DNA of 61,856 bases from Funiculus sociatus GB2-C1 (GCF_039962115.1 NZ_JAMPKJ010000036.1:1-61856); one strand, 5' to 3'. Shown: positions 8,610 through 16,978, counted from the first letter of the stretch. Made by a program: numbers and translations. The notes: a model not told the origin generated them from the letters alone.

Positions 8610-9578
8610 ATGAAGTTACAACGAACAACACTAATTTTGATGGTATTAGCGCTTGGTTTAGGCGGTTTCGTTTATTTTTATGAAATTAAAGGCGAACCCC
8701 AACGACAAGCAGCACTGGTGAAACAAAAGCCAATCTTTTCTTTTACTAAAGACCAAGTTCAAGCTTTAACAATTAAAACTCAGGAACAGACTTTACAATT
8801 TGAGCGGATGGGACAGAATGCTCGCCAAAAGTCAAGTCTTTCTGAGTGGCAGATGAAAGCGCCGAATGATAACCCAGCCAGCGATCCGTATGTGTCGTAT
8901 TTGCTAAATTTGCTAGTGGATAGTAAAAGCGATCGCATTCTCAGCGTCCCCGCTACCCAGCTTCCAGAATATGGATTAGACAAGCCTTTAGCTACCGTCG
9001 AAGTAAAATTGAACAATCAGCAAACTCATCAGCTGATTCTGGGGAAACCTGACTTTAACAACAGTTTCTTGTATGCTCAAGTTGACCCCCTTAAATCGCC
9101 TTCTGGTCAGCTAAATGTGCTTTTGGTGCCGCTAGAATTTCAGTATGGTGTAAATCGTCCTTTGTCAGAATGGACAGCAAAGGACGAGACGAAAAAAGAA
9201 ACACCGTCACCCAGTCCCTCGGCTTCCCCAGAAAATCCGAAAAACAATACTTCTGACAAAACACCGTCACCCAGTCCTTCCCCTTCACCAACAGCATCAC
9301 CATCCACTTCAGGAAAAGCCAGCCCCTCTCCTTCGCCAGTGAATCAAAAACCTGATACTTCTAAAAAAGCAGCGCCATCAAATTCAATTAAGCCCAGCCC
9401 CTCTCCTTCACCAGTAAATCAGAAAACCGATACTTCTAAAAAAGCATCACCATCCACTTTAGAAAAAGCTAGTCCATCACCTTCGCCAGAAAATCAGAAA
9501 ACCGATACTTCTAAAAAAGCAGCGCCATTACCATCAAATTCAATTAAGCCCAGCCCCTCTCCTTCGCCTTCACAATGA
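8610..9578 (+). CDS. DUF4340 domain protein with Ser/Pro/Lys repeat tail
   Basis: 322 residues. It has an N-terminal membrane anchor (TLILMVLALGLGGFVYFYE), then a DUF4340 domain at about 60-185 (LTIKTQEQTLQFER, YVSYLLNLLVDSKSDRIL, YGLDKPLATVEVKLNN). DUF4340 genes regularly follow GldG-like genes, so this is probably an extracytoplasmic partner of the transporter. Residues 190-322 are a low-complexity tail with three repeats of about 35 residues built from SPSPSPVNQKTDTSKKA. Many homologues continue with a second DUF4340 copy; here the tail stands in its place. The stop overlaps the purU start by four bases (ATGA), which implies translational coupling. Confidence 0.8.
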   Translation: MKLQRTTLILMVLALGLGGFVYFYEIKGEPQRQAALVKQKPIFSFTKDQVQALTIKTQEQTLQFERMGQNARQKSSLSEWQMKAPNDNPASDPYVSYLLNLLVDSKSDRILSVPATQLPEYGLDKPLATVEVKLNNQQTHQLILGKPDFNNSFLYAQVDPLKSPSGQLNVLLVPLEFQYGVNRPLSEWTAKDETKKETPSPSPSASPENPKNNTSDKTPSPSPSPSPTASPSTSGKASPSPSPVNQKPDTSKKAAPSNSIKPSPSPSPVNQKTDTSKKASPSTLEKASPSPSPENQKTDTSKKAAPLPSNSIKPSPSPSPSQ

Positions 9579-10429
9579 ACAATCCCACCGCAACACTGCT
9601 AGTTTCCTGTCCCGATCAAAGGGGGCTGGTGGCAAAAATAGCTAATTTCATCTACGCTAACGGCGGTAATATTATTCATGCCGATCAACACACTGATTTT
9701 GCTGCTGGTTTATTTCTTACTCGAATTGAATGGCAATTAGAAGATTTTAATTTGCCGCGAGAGTATATTGCTCCAGCGTTTAACGCGATCGCGCAACCTC
9801 TACAAGCTAAATGGCAGCTGCACTTTTCTGACACTGTACCCCGCATTGCCATCTGGGTAAGCCGTCAAGATCATTGTCTATTTGACCTAATTTGGCGACA
9901 TCGCGCCAAAGAATTCTCCGCCGAAATTCCCCTAATTATCAGCAACCATCCCGATTTAAAAGATGTAGCCGCTCAATTTGGCATCGACTATCATCACATT
10001 CCGATTACCAAAGAAACCAAATCCGAGCAAGAAGCTAAACAATTAAACTTATTAAAGCAATATAACATTGATTTGGTTTTACTGGCAAAATATATGCAAA
10101 TTGTCAGCCTGGAATTTATTGCCAAATTTCCGCAAATCATCAATATTCATCACTCATTTTTACCTGCTTTTGTCGGTGCAAATCCCTACCACAAAGCTTA
10201 CGAACGCGGCGTAAAAATTATCGGTGCTACAGCACATTATGTCACCGCCGACTTAGATGCGGGGCCAATTATTGAGCAAGATGTTGTGCGAGTCAGTCAC
10301 CGGGATGAGGTTGATGATCTAATTCGCAAAGGGAAAGATTTAGAGCGAGTCGTGTTAGCAAGAGCAGTGCGATCGCATTTACAAAACCGCGTATTAGTCT
10401 ACGGCAATAAAACAGTAGTATTTGAATAA
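9575..10429 (+). CDS. purU: formyltetrahydrofolate deformylase PurU
   Basis: 284 residues, the standard length. An N-terminal ACT regulatory domain (residues 5-90, LLVSCPDQRGLVAKIANFI) is followed by a formyl-transferase fold with NIHHSFLPAF near residue 190 and the catalytic-aspartate motif TADLDAGPIIEQD near 225. PurU hydrolyses 10-formyl-tetrahydrofolate to formate and tetrahydrofolate, balancing one-carbon pools and supplying formate for PurT. It overlaps the DUF4340 gene, so it is probably cotranscribed with the transporter genes although no functional link is obvious. A diverged copy of its last 19 codons occurs at 17546-17605. Confidence 0.95.
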   Translation: MNNPTATLLVSCPDQRGLVAKIANFIYANGGNIIHADQHTDFAAGLFLTRIEWQLEDFNLPREYIAPAFNAIAQPLQAKWQLHFSDTVPRIAIWVSRQDHCLFDLIWRHRAKEFSAEIPLIISNHPDLKDVAAQFGIDYHHIPITKETKSEQEAKQLNLLKQYNIDLVLLAKYMQIVSLEFIAKFPQIINIHHSFLPAFVGANPYHKAYERGVKIIGATAHYVTADLDAGPIIEQDVVRVSHRDEVDDLIRKGKDLERVVLARAVRSHLQNRVLVYGNKTVVFE

Positions 10430-10453
10430 ATGCTGAGCAACCAATAAAAAATA

Positions 10454-10476
10454 CGCACCCGATATGCAAGGGTGCG
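10454..10476. terminator. hairpin between convergent purU and PEP-CTERM genes
   Basis: A 7-bp perfect stem CGCACCC/GGGTGCG with a 9-base loop lies 25 bases after the purU stop. There is no clear U-tract, so it may act as a bidirectional or structural terminator. Confidence 0.5.
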
Positions 10477-10510
10477 GATTATCAAAGCGCGATCGCAATC
10501 AATTGTAAAA

Positions 10511-11215
10511 CTACTTAGCCAATTTGGATTTGCGCTTCAACACTGAACCAACGCCTAAAATACCAAAGGCTAAAACACTTAAAGCAGAAGTAGGTTCAGG
10601 AACCCCAACGCGGACATTATCAATGCCGATAAAGGCGGCACCATCATCATCGCTACCAGACGCAACCAGCCGGAGTTCATCAAACTTCACGCCCGAAATT
10701 GAGAGCGTAGAATGCAGTAAGGAGCTAGTTTCAATAACTCCGAAATCAGCTAATGCTACCGAGTTACTTTGTACCAGGTTTCCATCTAAAAACGCCTCTA
10801 GAGTCAGAAGGTTATTTGAAGGAGAAAATAGCTGACTGAAAATATCTAGACTTGCAGATGATTCTACTTTGCCCGTAGTAATCCGAGTTGAACCAAATCG
10901 TCCAAAGCTGGCTTCGGGCCCTTCAGCATAGCCGCCAAAGGTGAGGTAATTGGAATCTGAGAAGAATTCCCCTAGATAATCTTTCGTAGTACCTTCTATA
11001 TAAAAAGCAGTCGCCTCCGGGGAAAGACCTGTATCTAAATCAAAGAAAGTAATTTTCTCATTCGTAATCGTTGTTCCTGAAAAGCCTTCCGAGAAGTTAT
11101 CGAAGCTGATAGCTGCCGCTAGCGTAGGAGAGGCAAATGCTACAGAAGAGACAATCCCAATGGTAGAGAGTCCAGTGTAGAAATGCGAGTTGAGAGCGCT
11201 TTTGTTTTTGAGCAT
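10511..11215 (-). CDS. PEP-CTERM sorting-domain exoprotein
   Basis: About 234 residues from the preferred ATG at 11215, which is preceded by GAGG at a suitable distance and begins MLKNKSALNSHFYTG. A longer in-frame start at 11275 adds 20 residues in front of the signal peptide and is less likely. A signal peptide ends near SPTLAAA. The C terminus has VPEPTSALSVLAFGILGVG followed by KRK, a classic PEP-CTERM anchor processed by an exosortase. The body is beta-rich with no recognisable enzyme motif. It lies 66 bases downstream of phoD on the same strand and could be cotranscribed with the phosphatases. Confidence 0.78.
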   Translation of the reverse strand: MLKNKSALNSHFYTGLSTIGIVSSVAFASPTLAAAISFDNFSEGFSGTTITNEKITFFDLDTGLSPEATAFYIEGTTKDYLGEFFSDSNYLTFGGYAEGPEASFGRFGSTRITTGKVESSASLDIFSQLFSPSNNLLTLEAFLDGNLVQSNSVALADFGVIETSSLLHSTLSISGVKFDELRLVASGSDDDGAAFIGIDNVRVGVPEPTSALSVLAFGILGVGSVLKRKSKLAK

Positions 11216-11281
11216 TGTGTATTTCCTCACGTCAGAAAAATTTGGTGAAATGTTGGTATTTGCAATACGCGCCAAATCGAA

Positions 11282-12853
11282 CTAAACACGCATCGCGCCC
11301 GGTCGCCCGTTTTCAACGACAAACGAAGCTAGGGTGCTAATAGAAGCATTCGGGTCGAGAATGGTTGAGACTACGCGGAAATCGGACTGCCAAGCGTTGC
11401 GCGTCAGCTTGCAACGGACATAACCCCGGTATTGCCCATCGAAGAACTTAGTATGGGGGTTTTCAGGCAATGCCGCTTGAACTGTGGCAATAGCTGCTGT
11501 TGGGAAATCAGAGGTGATGGACGTTCCCACAAACTCAGTAGCAACGGTTGGCGAGGCTGGGTTTTGAAAGTCAGTCTTCAAGTCGTGTACCCAACTCGAA
11601 TGAATATCGCCAGTCAGCACGACTGGGTTATTTGGCTTGCGGTCTTTGATAAAGCCAAGGATACGGTTGCGAGAAGCTACGTAGCCATCCCAAGCATCCA
11701 AGTTGAAAATTTCAGGCGATCCAGCAACAAAGTCATATTCCGCCATCATCACCTGCTGCGCGATGACATTCCAGCGAGTCTGCGACTTGGACAATCCTTG
11801 GAGTAGCCACTGCTCTTGCTCCCGACCCGTCATGGTGGCATCAGCAGCGAAAGCTTCAGCGCAACGGGGTTTAAATCCGTCGCCGCACGGCTGATCGCTG
11901 CGGTACTGACGGGTATCCAGCACATTGAATTCAGCTAAATCCCCAAAGGTCAAACGCCGATAAAGCCGCATATCCGCACCTTTTGGTAGGGCAGCAGCAC
12001 GTAGCGGCATATGCTCATAGTAAGCTTTGTAGGCGTTGGCTCTACGATTTACAAACGCCTGCGGACTTTGACCGTCTTCGGGTATCAAGTCAGCGTAGTC
12101 GTTTTCAACTTCGTGGTCATCCCAAGTGACAATCCAGGGAAACGCCGCATGAGCCGCCTGTAGGTTTGGATCGGTTTTATACAGTGCGTGGCGGTTGCGG
12201 TAGTCGCTAAGGCTGACGATTTCCGGACTGTTATGTTGACGTGGCCCAATGGGTAGCGGCCCGTATTCGTAGATGTAATCCCCCAGGTGAACAACAAAGT
12301 TCAGGTTTTCCTCAGCCAAATGTTTGTAGGCTGTGTAGTAGCCGTTTTGCCAATCTTGACAGGAGGCGAAGGCAAAGTTTAGCTGGTTGATAGGAGTACC
12401 GAAGGCGGGTGCGGTGCGAGTCCTTCCAATGCGACTGACTTCGTTACCTGCTTTAAACTGATACCAATACCAGCGATCCGGCTGCAACCCACCAACGACG
12501 ACGCGAATCGAGTGACCGAGTTCGGGGGTAGCGATCGCAGTTCCCCGCAACACCACCTTACTCATGTTCTCGTCGGTAGCAATTTGCCACTGCACCGGGA
12601 CATTTACCGATGGCATCCCGCCTCCATTAAGCGGATCGGGAGCTAACCGCGTCCACAGCACAACGCTGTCTGGAAGCGGATCGCCGGAAGCTACGCCAAG
12701 AGTAAACGGGTAGCCGGAAAACCTCGGCTGGGCAACTACTCGACTAGAAAATTGAGTAGCGATCGCTAATCCAGTCAATGCCCCACCACCAACCAACAAG
12801 CCCCGCCGTCTCAACCGAGTTGATAACAAACGCTCGAAATCAAAGCCATTCAT
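11282..12853 (-). CDS. phoD: PhoD-family alkaline phosphatase (copy 1)
   Basis: 523 residues. The N terminus carries a twin-arginine signal (LRRRGLLVGGG, residues 14-24) and a hydrophobic stretch ending SSRVVAQ. The PhoD N-terminal domain (FTLGVASGDPLPDSVVLWTR) is followed by the metallophosphatase core with metal-ligand motifs HLGDYIYEYG, WDDHEVENDYAD, NVLDTRQYRSDQPC and LTGDIHSSWVHD. PhoD enzymes are Tat-exported, calcium/iron-dependent phosphodiesterases and monoesterases that release phosphate from organic esters. The adjacent paralogue is nearly identical over residues 28-120. No Pho box was recognised in the 188-base spacer upstream. Confidence 0.93.
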   Translation of the reverse strand: MNGFDFERLLSTRLRRRGLLVGGGALTGLAIATQFSSRVVAQPRFSGYPFTLGVASGDPLPDSVVLWTRLAPDPLNGGGMPSVNVPVQWQIATDENMSKVVLRGTAIATPELGHSIRVVVGGLQPDRWYWYQFKAGNEVSRIGRTRTAPAFGTPINQLNFAFASCQDWQNGYYTAYKHLAEENLNFVVHLGDYIYEYGPLPIGPRQHNSPEIVSLSDYRNRHALYKTDPNLQAAHAAFPWIVTWDDHEVENDYADLIPEDGQSPQAFVNRRANAYKAYYEHMPLRAAALPKGADMRLYRRLTFGDLAEFNVLDTRQYRSDQPCGDGFKPRCAEAFAADATMTGREQEQWLLQGLSKSQTRWNVIAQQVMMAEYDFVAGSPEIFNLDAWDGYVASRNRILGFIKDRKPNNPVVLTGDIHSSWVHDLKTDFQNPASPTVATEFVGTSITSDFPTAAIATVQAALPENPHTKFFDGQYRGYVRCKLTRNAWQSDFRVVSTILDPNASISTLASFVVENGRPGAMRV

Positions 12854-13041
12854 AGAATACCTTTGCTACTTTTTTGCTAAAGAAAAAACTGACAAAAACG
12901 CAGGCTGTTGAGCATCAAAATTGCATAAAGCCATCGACAGTGCTTAAGTAGCAACCAACGTACAGACAAAACTAATCCCGCTACTATTGACAAACACGCT
13001 GATTTATGAAATCTCAATGCCCAACCGCTGAAGTGTGGAAC

Positions 13042-14631
13042 CTAGACGCGCTTTACAACTCCTCGATCCGGTAACTCAAAGGAAGCTGCTGTGGTTATAG
13101 GTGTATTGGGGTCAGGTACAGTCGTTCTACCGGGCGCAGACTCAGGCAGCAGTCGGAAGTCAGTCCGCCAACGTTCGCGAGTCAGGTCGCAGCGGACGTA
13201 GCCGCGCTGCCGACCGTTGAAATACTTGACCCACGGACTTTCTGGCAGAGCCGCCTCAATGCGATCGCTAGCTCCGAAGCCAGAGGTGATTGAGGTACCC
13301 ACGAATTCAGTACCCACGGTGGCAGAGTTGGGATTATTGAAATCCGCTTTCAGGTTGTTAACCCAGCTAGAGTGGGTGTCACCCGTGAGGACGACGGGAT
13401 TGGATGGTTTGCGTTGTTGCAGAAAGTTGAGTATCCGGTTGCGGGGAGCCACATAGCCATCCCAAGCATCGACGTTGAAAACATCCTCCTCGCCTGCTGT
13501 CCAGTCGTGCTGGGCAAAGACGACCTGCTGGGCAAGAACATTCCAGCGCGACCGAGAGCGATCGAGACCTTGGAACAGCCACTGCTCTTGCTTTTGACCT
13601 GTCATTGTAGCGTTTGGATCGAAAGCTTCGGCACAGCGCGGCTTGATTCCGTCGCCACAAGGCTGATCGCTGCGGTATTGGCGGGTATCGAGTACATTGA
13701 ACTCGACTAAATCCCCAAAGCTCAGACGACGGTATAGCTGCATATCAATCCCCTTAGGCATGGAAGATTGGCGCAGCGGCATGTGTTCGTAGTACGCTTT
13801 GAAAGCGTTGGCGCGTCGAGCCAGAAATGCTTGCCGTGACTGTTTTTCAGGGTCTTGCGGAATCTCATCTGCCCAGTTGTTATCTACTTCGTGATCGTCC
13901 CAAGTGAAAGTCCACGGAAAGGCAGCGTGAGCGGCTTGTAAATTTGGATCGGTTTTGTAAAGGGCATGGCGGTTGCGGTACTCTTCTACTGTCACCGGCT
14001 CCGGCCCATTGTGAGAACGGATTGCCTGGGGATTCGCTGCTCCCTCGTAGATGTAATCACCCAGATGCACAACCAGGTCAAGATCCTCTTCAGCCATGTG
14101 TTTATAGGCTGCGAAATAGCCAGCTTCCCAAAGCTGACACGAGGCGAACGCAAAGCGGAATCGATCGACGCGAGAACCGAGAGCTGGAGCCGTGCGAGTT
14201 CGTCCTATCTGACTAACTTCCGAACCCGCTTTGAACTGATACCAGTACCATTGGGCAGGTTGGAGTCCACCGATAACCACCCGAATCGAGTGACCAAGTT
14301 CTGGAGTAGCGATCGCAGTTCCCCGCAACACCACCTTACTCATGTTCTCGTCGGTGGCGATTTGCCACTGTACGGGTACATTCACCGATGGCATCCCGCC
14401 TCCATTTAACGGATCGGGAGCTAACCGCGTCCATAGCACAACGCTGTCTGGAAGCGGATCGCCGGAAGCTACACCAAGGCTGAAAGGATAACCGGAAAAT
14501 CTCGGCTGGGCAACTACTCGACTTGAAAATTGAGTAGCGATCGCGAGTCCAGTCAGACCACCCGCACCAATCATAAATCCTCGCCGTCCCTTCCGGCTTG
14601 ATAGCAAGCGCTCAAAATCAAAACGATCCAT
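13042..14631 (-). CDS. phoD: PhoD-family alkaline phosphatase (copy 2)
   Basis: 529 residues from ATG 14631, which has GAGGGG five bases upstream. An in-frame GTG two codons earlier abuts that site and is less likely, and this start also aligns with the paralogue. Twin-arginine motif GRRGFMIGAGG, then the same PhoD N-terminal and catalytic motifs (VHLGDYIYEGA, WDDHEVDNNWADE, VLTGDTHSSWVNN). It should be an exported phosphatase like copy 1. The first third is almost identical in DNA and protein to copy 1, while the rest differs at roughly a third of positions. Copy 2 precedes copy 1 in transcription, consistent with tandem duplication. Confidence 0.93.
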   Translation of the reverse strand: MDRFDFERLLSSRKGRRGFMIGAGGLTGLAIATQFSSRVVAQPRFSGYPFSLGVASGDPLPDSVVLWTRLAPDPLNGGGMPSVNVPVQWQIATDENMSKVVLRGTAIATPELGHSIRVVIGGLQPAQWYWYQFKAGSEVSQIGRTRTAPALGSRVDRFRFAFASCQLWEAGYFAAYKHMAEEDLDLVVHLGDYIYEGAANPQAIRSHNGPEPVTVEEYRNRHALYKTDPNLQAAHAAFPWTFTWDDHEVDNNWADEIPQDPEKQSRQAFLARRANAFKAYYEHMPLRQSSMPKGIDMQLYRRLSFGDLVEFNVLDTRQYRSDQPCGDGIKPRCAEAFDPNATMTGQKQEQWLFQGLDRSRSRWNVLAQQVVFAQHDWTAGEEDVFNVDAWDGYVAPRNRILNFLQQRKPSNPVVLTGDTHSSWVNNLKADFNNPNSATVGTEFVGTSITSGFGASDRIEAALPESPWVKYFNGRQRGYVRCDLTRERWRTDFRLLPESAPGRTTVPDPNTPITTAASFELPDRGVVKRV

Positions 14632-14677
14632 AAACACCCCTCAAAATTGCTAATTATTAATTGGCAAAAATTTCTAA

Positions 14678-14729
14678 GTTGGGTTGAGCTTCCCCAGCAA
14701 ATGTGCTGGGTTTCTTTCCTCAACCCAAC
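14678..14729. terminator. two-tier hairpin between phytase remnant and phoD copy 2
   Basis: An outer 11-bp stem GTTGGGTTGAG/CTCAACCCAAC encloses an inner 7-bp stem CCCAGCA/TGCTGGG. GTTGGGTTGAGG-type palindromes are widespread in cyanobacterial genomes. It lies just after the phytase-remnant stop and before phoD copy 2, so it could terminate or attenuate transcription there. Confidence 0.55.
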
Positions 14730-14732
14730 CTA

Positions 14733-15332
14733 CTAACTCAAATTCGCTCTTCTTTGTCTTTTCCGCAACAAATATCCCATACCAAATATTGCCAATAGCG
14801 TGAAGCCATTAGTGCTTGGTTCGGGAACAGATTTCGAGTTATCTTGACGCGGATTGAAGCTAGTAGTATCAATTAGTAAAGGATTAGGGAAAGCATTTGC
14901 TATGTTTTCCCAACCTACAAACTTAAAGTTACTGCTGACATTCTCAAATTCTTGGTCTTCCTCATCAAAGAACAAGACTTCTGGATCGTTATAACCATCT
15001 TGAGTGACGAACAAACCAAAGGGAAATTTTGACCCCGAAGGCACGTTAATTACAGCACCACCATCAGATTCTTGGACTGCATCAATATCCCCAAAATCCC
15101 CTACACCGAAGCTACCCAGATAATCGTTACCGGCTGCACGGTTGTAAACAGCAGAGGTATTATCGCCTTGGCTAGAAGCCAGTAGATAACCTTCACCATC
15201 GCCGCCATAATATATAGTTAAACCCTCAACGTCCGCCTCTAGATTGCTACCTTCTGGCTTAACTGCATCGATAAGAACGCCATCGGTGCCGCTGGATGGT
15301 TCGGCAGAAAATTTCCAATTGCCTTTCCCCAT
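14733..15332 (-). pseudogene. C-terminal remnant of a beta-propeller phytase with PEP-CTERM anchor
   Basis: The 199-residue frame begins abruptly at MGKGNWKFSAEP and contains the last blades of a 3-phytase: ADVEGLTIYYGGDGEGYLLA, SSQGDNTSAVY, SDGGAVINVP, KFPFGLFVTQDG and NFKFVGWENIANAFPNP. A complete beta-propeller phytase is at least 350 residues and begins with a signal peptide; here both signal and N-terminal blades are missing. The end, VPEPSTNGFTLLAIFGMGYL then RKRQRR, is a PEP-CTERM tail. The first six codons fall inside a 315-bp direct repeat whose second copy is at 17221-17535, so the gene was cut at or near a repeat boundary. Its place before two PhoD genes fits phosphorus scavenging. 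It is unlikely to be active. Confidence 0.75.
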
Positions 15333-15630
15333 TACTTCTCCTCATCAAGATGCACACCTCGGCTCAGCAATACATAGTGTTTTTACTGAGGGTTTTTCAG
15401 CTTGGGTGGTAATAATCCGTAAATCTACGGATTGTTATCAACCTAAGCCTACGGTCAAGACATTAGGAGAAGGTTATCTACGTGTAATGGGAGTAATAAG
15501 ACGGGTCATCTTCATCAAAACTTCACAATCAAACCGCCAATCCAGCACAATTATGAAGTTATAGCGATCGCGCAATTCACTCGACGTATAATTAACAACA
15601 CTAGCTTCTAAGTAAAGAATGAAGCGTATA
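15315..15630. repeat. 315-bp direct repeat, copy 1
   Basis: This stretch matches 17221-17535 in the same orientation with scattered substitutions and tiny indels. Shared landmarks are the start (CCAATTGCCTTTCCCCATT), the small hairpin AATCCGTA-4-TACGGATT, TATCAACCTAAGCCTACGGT and the end ATGAAGCGTAT. It includes the first six codons of the phytase remnant and the whole 5' region. The gap from here to 15815 holds no gene that I can support. Confidence 0.85.
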
Positions 15631-15815
15631 GCGGCAATGTGCAATCAAGGATAGCGATGGGTCGCATTATCGCTCCTTTCTTTGACTCAAGCGATCGCTA
15701 TCTCTACCAGGTCGGCTCCAGCGATGCGTAGAATATCGCTCATCCCTACTCATAGCAGCAAAAGAATGAGAAGTTAGGCTAAAGTGGCTATAGAAATACC
15801 AGGCTTCACTTTGCC

Positions 15816-16046
15816 ATGAGCTATCGCAACATCATTACAATCGAGCCAGGTAAACGTGGCGGTAAGCCCTGTATCAGGCGAATGCGGATTACCGTGTACG
15901 ACGTTTTGGGTTGGTTAGCAGCCGGGATGTCTCATGCAGAAATTTTAGATGACTTCCCAGAGTTAACAGAGGAAGATATTATAGCTTGCCTGGAATTTGC
16001 CGCTGATCGAGAACGTCGTTTAATTGCTGTAGTAGGTGAAACTTGA
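15816..16046 (+). CDS. DUF433 antitoxin
   Basis: 76 residues with the complete DUF433 pattern: MSYRNIITIEPGKRGGKPCI, IRRMRITVYDVLGWLAAGMS and LDDFPELTEEDIIACLEFA. DUF433 proteins are small winged-helix-like antitoxins (VapB-type) paired with DUF5615 PIN-like toxins, and they bind both the toxin and the operon promoter. The stop overlaps the TTG start of the toxin reading frame, the normal coupled arrangement, but the toxin is broken (next entry). The antitoxin therefore appears to be an orphan. Confidence 0.88.
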   Translation: MSYRNIITIEPGKRGGKPCIRRMRITVYDVLGWLAAGMSHAEILDDFPELTEEDIIACLEFAADRERRLIAVVGET

Positions 16047-16374
16047 AACTGCTGTTCGACTAAAACTTGAGTCGGAAGTTAGTGAATCGGCTGGCTGATA
16101 TATTCCCGGATGCTAGCCATATTCAGTTTCACAAGCTCACAGAGGTAGACGATAGCGAAATTTGGGAGTTTGCCAAAATTCAAGGGTTTTGTATTGTTAC
16201 TCAGGATGCTGACTTTGCAGAAAAAAGTCGTCTTTACGGTTCACCACCAAAGGTGATTTGGCTGCGGTGTGGCAATACACCCACAAGCAACATGGAAGCA
16301 ATACTTCGATCTGGGCAGAGGCAATTCAAGAATTAATCGATAGTGCTACTTTAGATTGTCTTGAGCTTTATTGA
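16043..16374 (+). pseudogene. DUF5615 PIN-like toxin with nonsense and frameshift lesions
   Basis: Reading from TTG 16043 gives KLLFD, then TAA at 16061-16063, then NLSRKLVNRLADIFPDASHI. The family normally reads KLLFDQNLS, so a CAA-to-TAA change explains the stop. The rest matches DUF5615 (DDSEIWEFAKIQGFCIVTQD, GSPPKVIWLRCGN). Near 16312 the frame shifts by one base: in the +2 frame AEAIQELIDSATLDCLELY completes the expected C terminus and ends at TGA 16372-16374. Re-initiation at TTG 16067 would omit the first conserved aspartate (in LFDQN) and still hit the frameshift. Two independent lesions make an inactive toxin very likely. Confidence 0.82.
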
Positions 16375-16414
16375 CGAACAAACTTTAAAATTAATTTTAT
16401 TATCTATCAATGGC

Positions 16415-16518
16415 GATCGCTGTTTCTTTTGAGGGCGCGATCGCTACCTGCCCAATCATCGCATTGAAATGGTGGAAATGGATAAGATTGTGAGTGGAAA
16501 ACGAGATTGGTTTCTACA
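16415..16518. repeat. 104-bp direct repeat, copy A
   Basis: This matches 17096-17199 in the same orientation. The shared tract runs from GATCGCTGT through CTACCTGCCCAATCAT to GTGAGTGGAAAACGAGATT and TTTCTACA. One frame reads DRYLPNHRIEMVEMDKIVSG in copy A and goes on KRDWFLQQF to a stop. This could be the C terminus of a vanished gene, but I do not recognise the family. Confidence 0.8.
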
Positions 16519-16577
16519 GCAATTTTAGTTCTGCTGAAGGAAGCGATCGCATATGGATCGTCAAGATACTGATACAT

Positions 16578-16802
16578 TTAGACAGCCGCTTCACCGTTAC
16601 TATCGGAGGCTTGCATTTGCCGCCGAACTGTTGCTTGGATTTTGGCATCAAAGTCAGGATCGTCTACGGTCGTAATAATATGACGCGGGCGGTCACTGAG
16701 CCTATCCAAATAGGCTCGAAGAGCCATCTTGTCCTCACGATGTCTAAGAAAATATTGTCTTAATTCCTCATCGGACATAGCAGCATAGTTAACTTGGCTC
16801 AT
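16578..16802 (-). CDS. DUF6887-type small protein
   Basis: 74 residues: MSQVNYAAMSDEELRQYFLR, HREDKMALRAYLDRL and HIITTVDDPDFDAKIQ. This is a recurrent small cyanobacterial family that I associate with DUF6887. It overlaps by four bases (ATGA) the end of the upstream DUF6888-type gene, so the two are translationally coupled. The pair has the size and layout of a toxin-antitoxin or other two-component accessory module, but no activity is known to me. Confidence 0.7.
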   Translation of the reverse strand: MSQVNYAAMSDEELRQYFLRHREDKMALRAYLDRLSDRPRHIITTVDDPDFDAKIQATVRRQMQASDSNGEAAV

Positions 16803-16978
16803 GAGAACACCTGCCCATTTGGAGTAATCTGGAATTCAAGGTTTTCAGTATTTCCAGCCAAAACATACAGGTTACTTGTTCGCTCATCAATGCAGACAAG
16901 ATGTATGGGCTGAAGCATAATATATGTTAACCAATAGCTAAGACGATATAAACCTCTCAGTTGGGCATTAGTAGGCAT
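16799..16978 (-). CDS. DUF6888-type small protein
   Basis: 59 residues, a small frame found by translating the minus strand from ATG 16978: MPTNAQLRGLYRLSYWLTYI, MLQPIHLVCIDERTSNLYVL, AGNTENLEFQITPNGQVFS. It resembles the DUF6888 family (LYRLSY, IDERT, VLAG and PNG positions), which regularly precedes DUF6887. The stop TGA at 16799-16801 overlaps the ATG of the next gene. The function is unknown; pairing and size suggest a stress or toxin-antitoxin-like module (inference). Confidence 0.65.
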   Translation of the reverse strand: MPTNAQLRGLYRLSYWLTYIMLQPIHLVCIDERTSNLYVLAGNTENLEFQITPNGQVFS

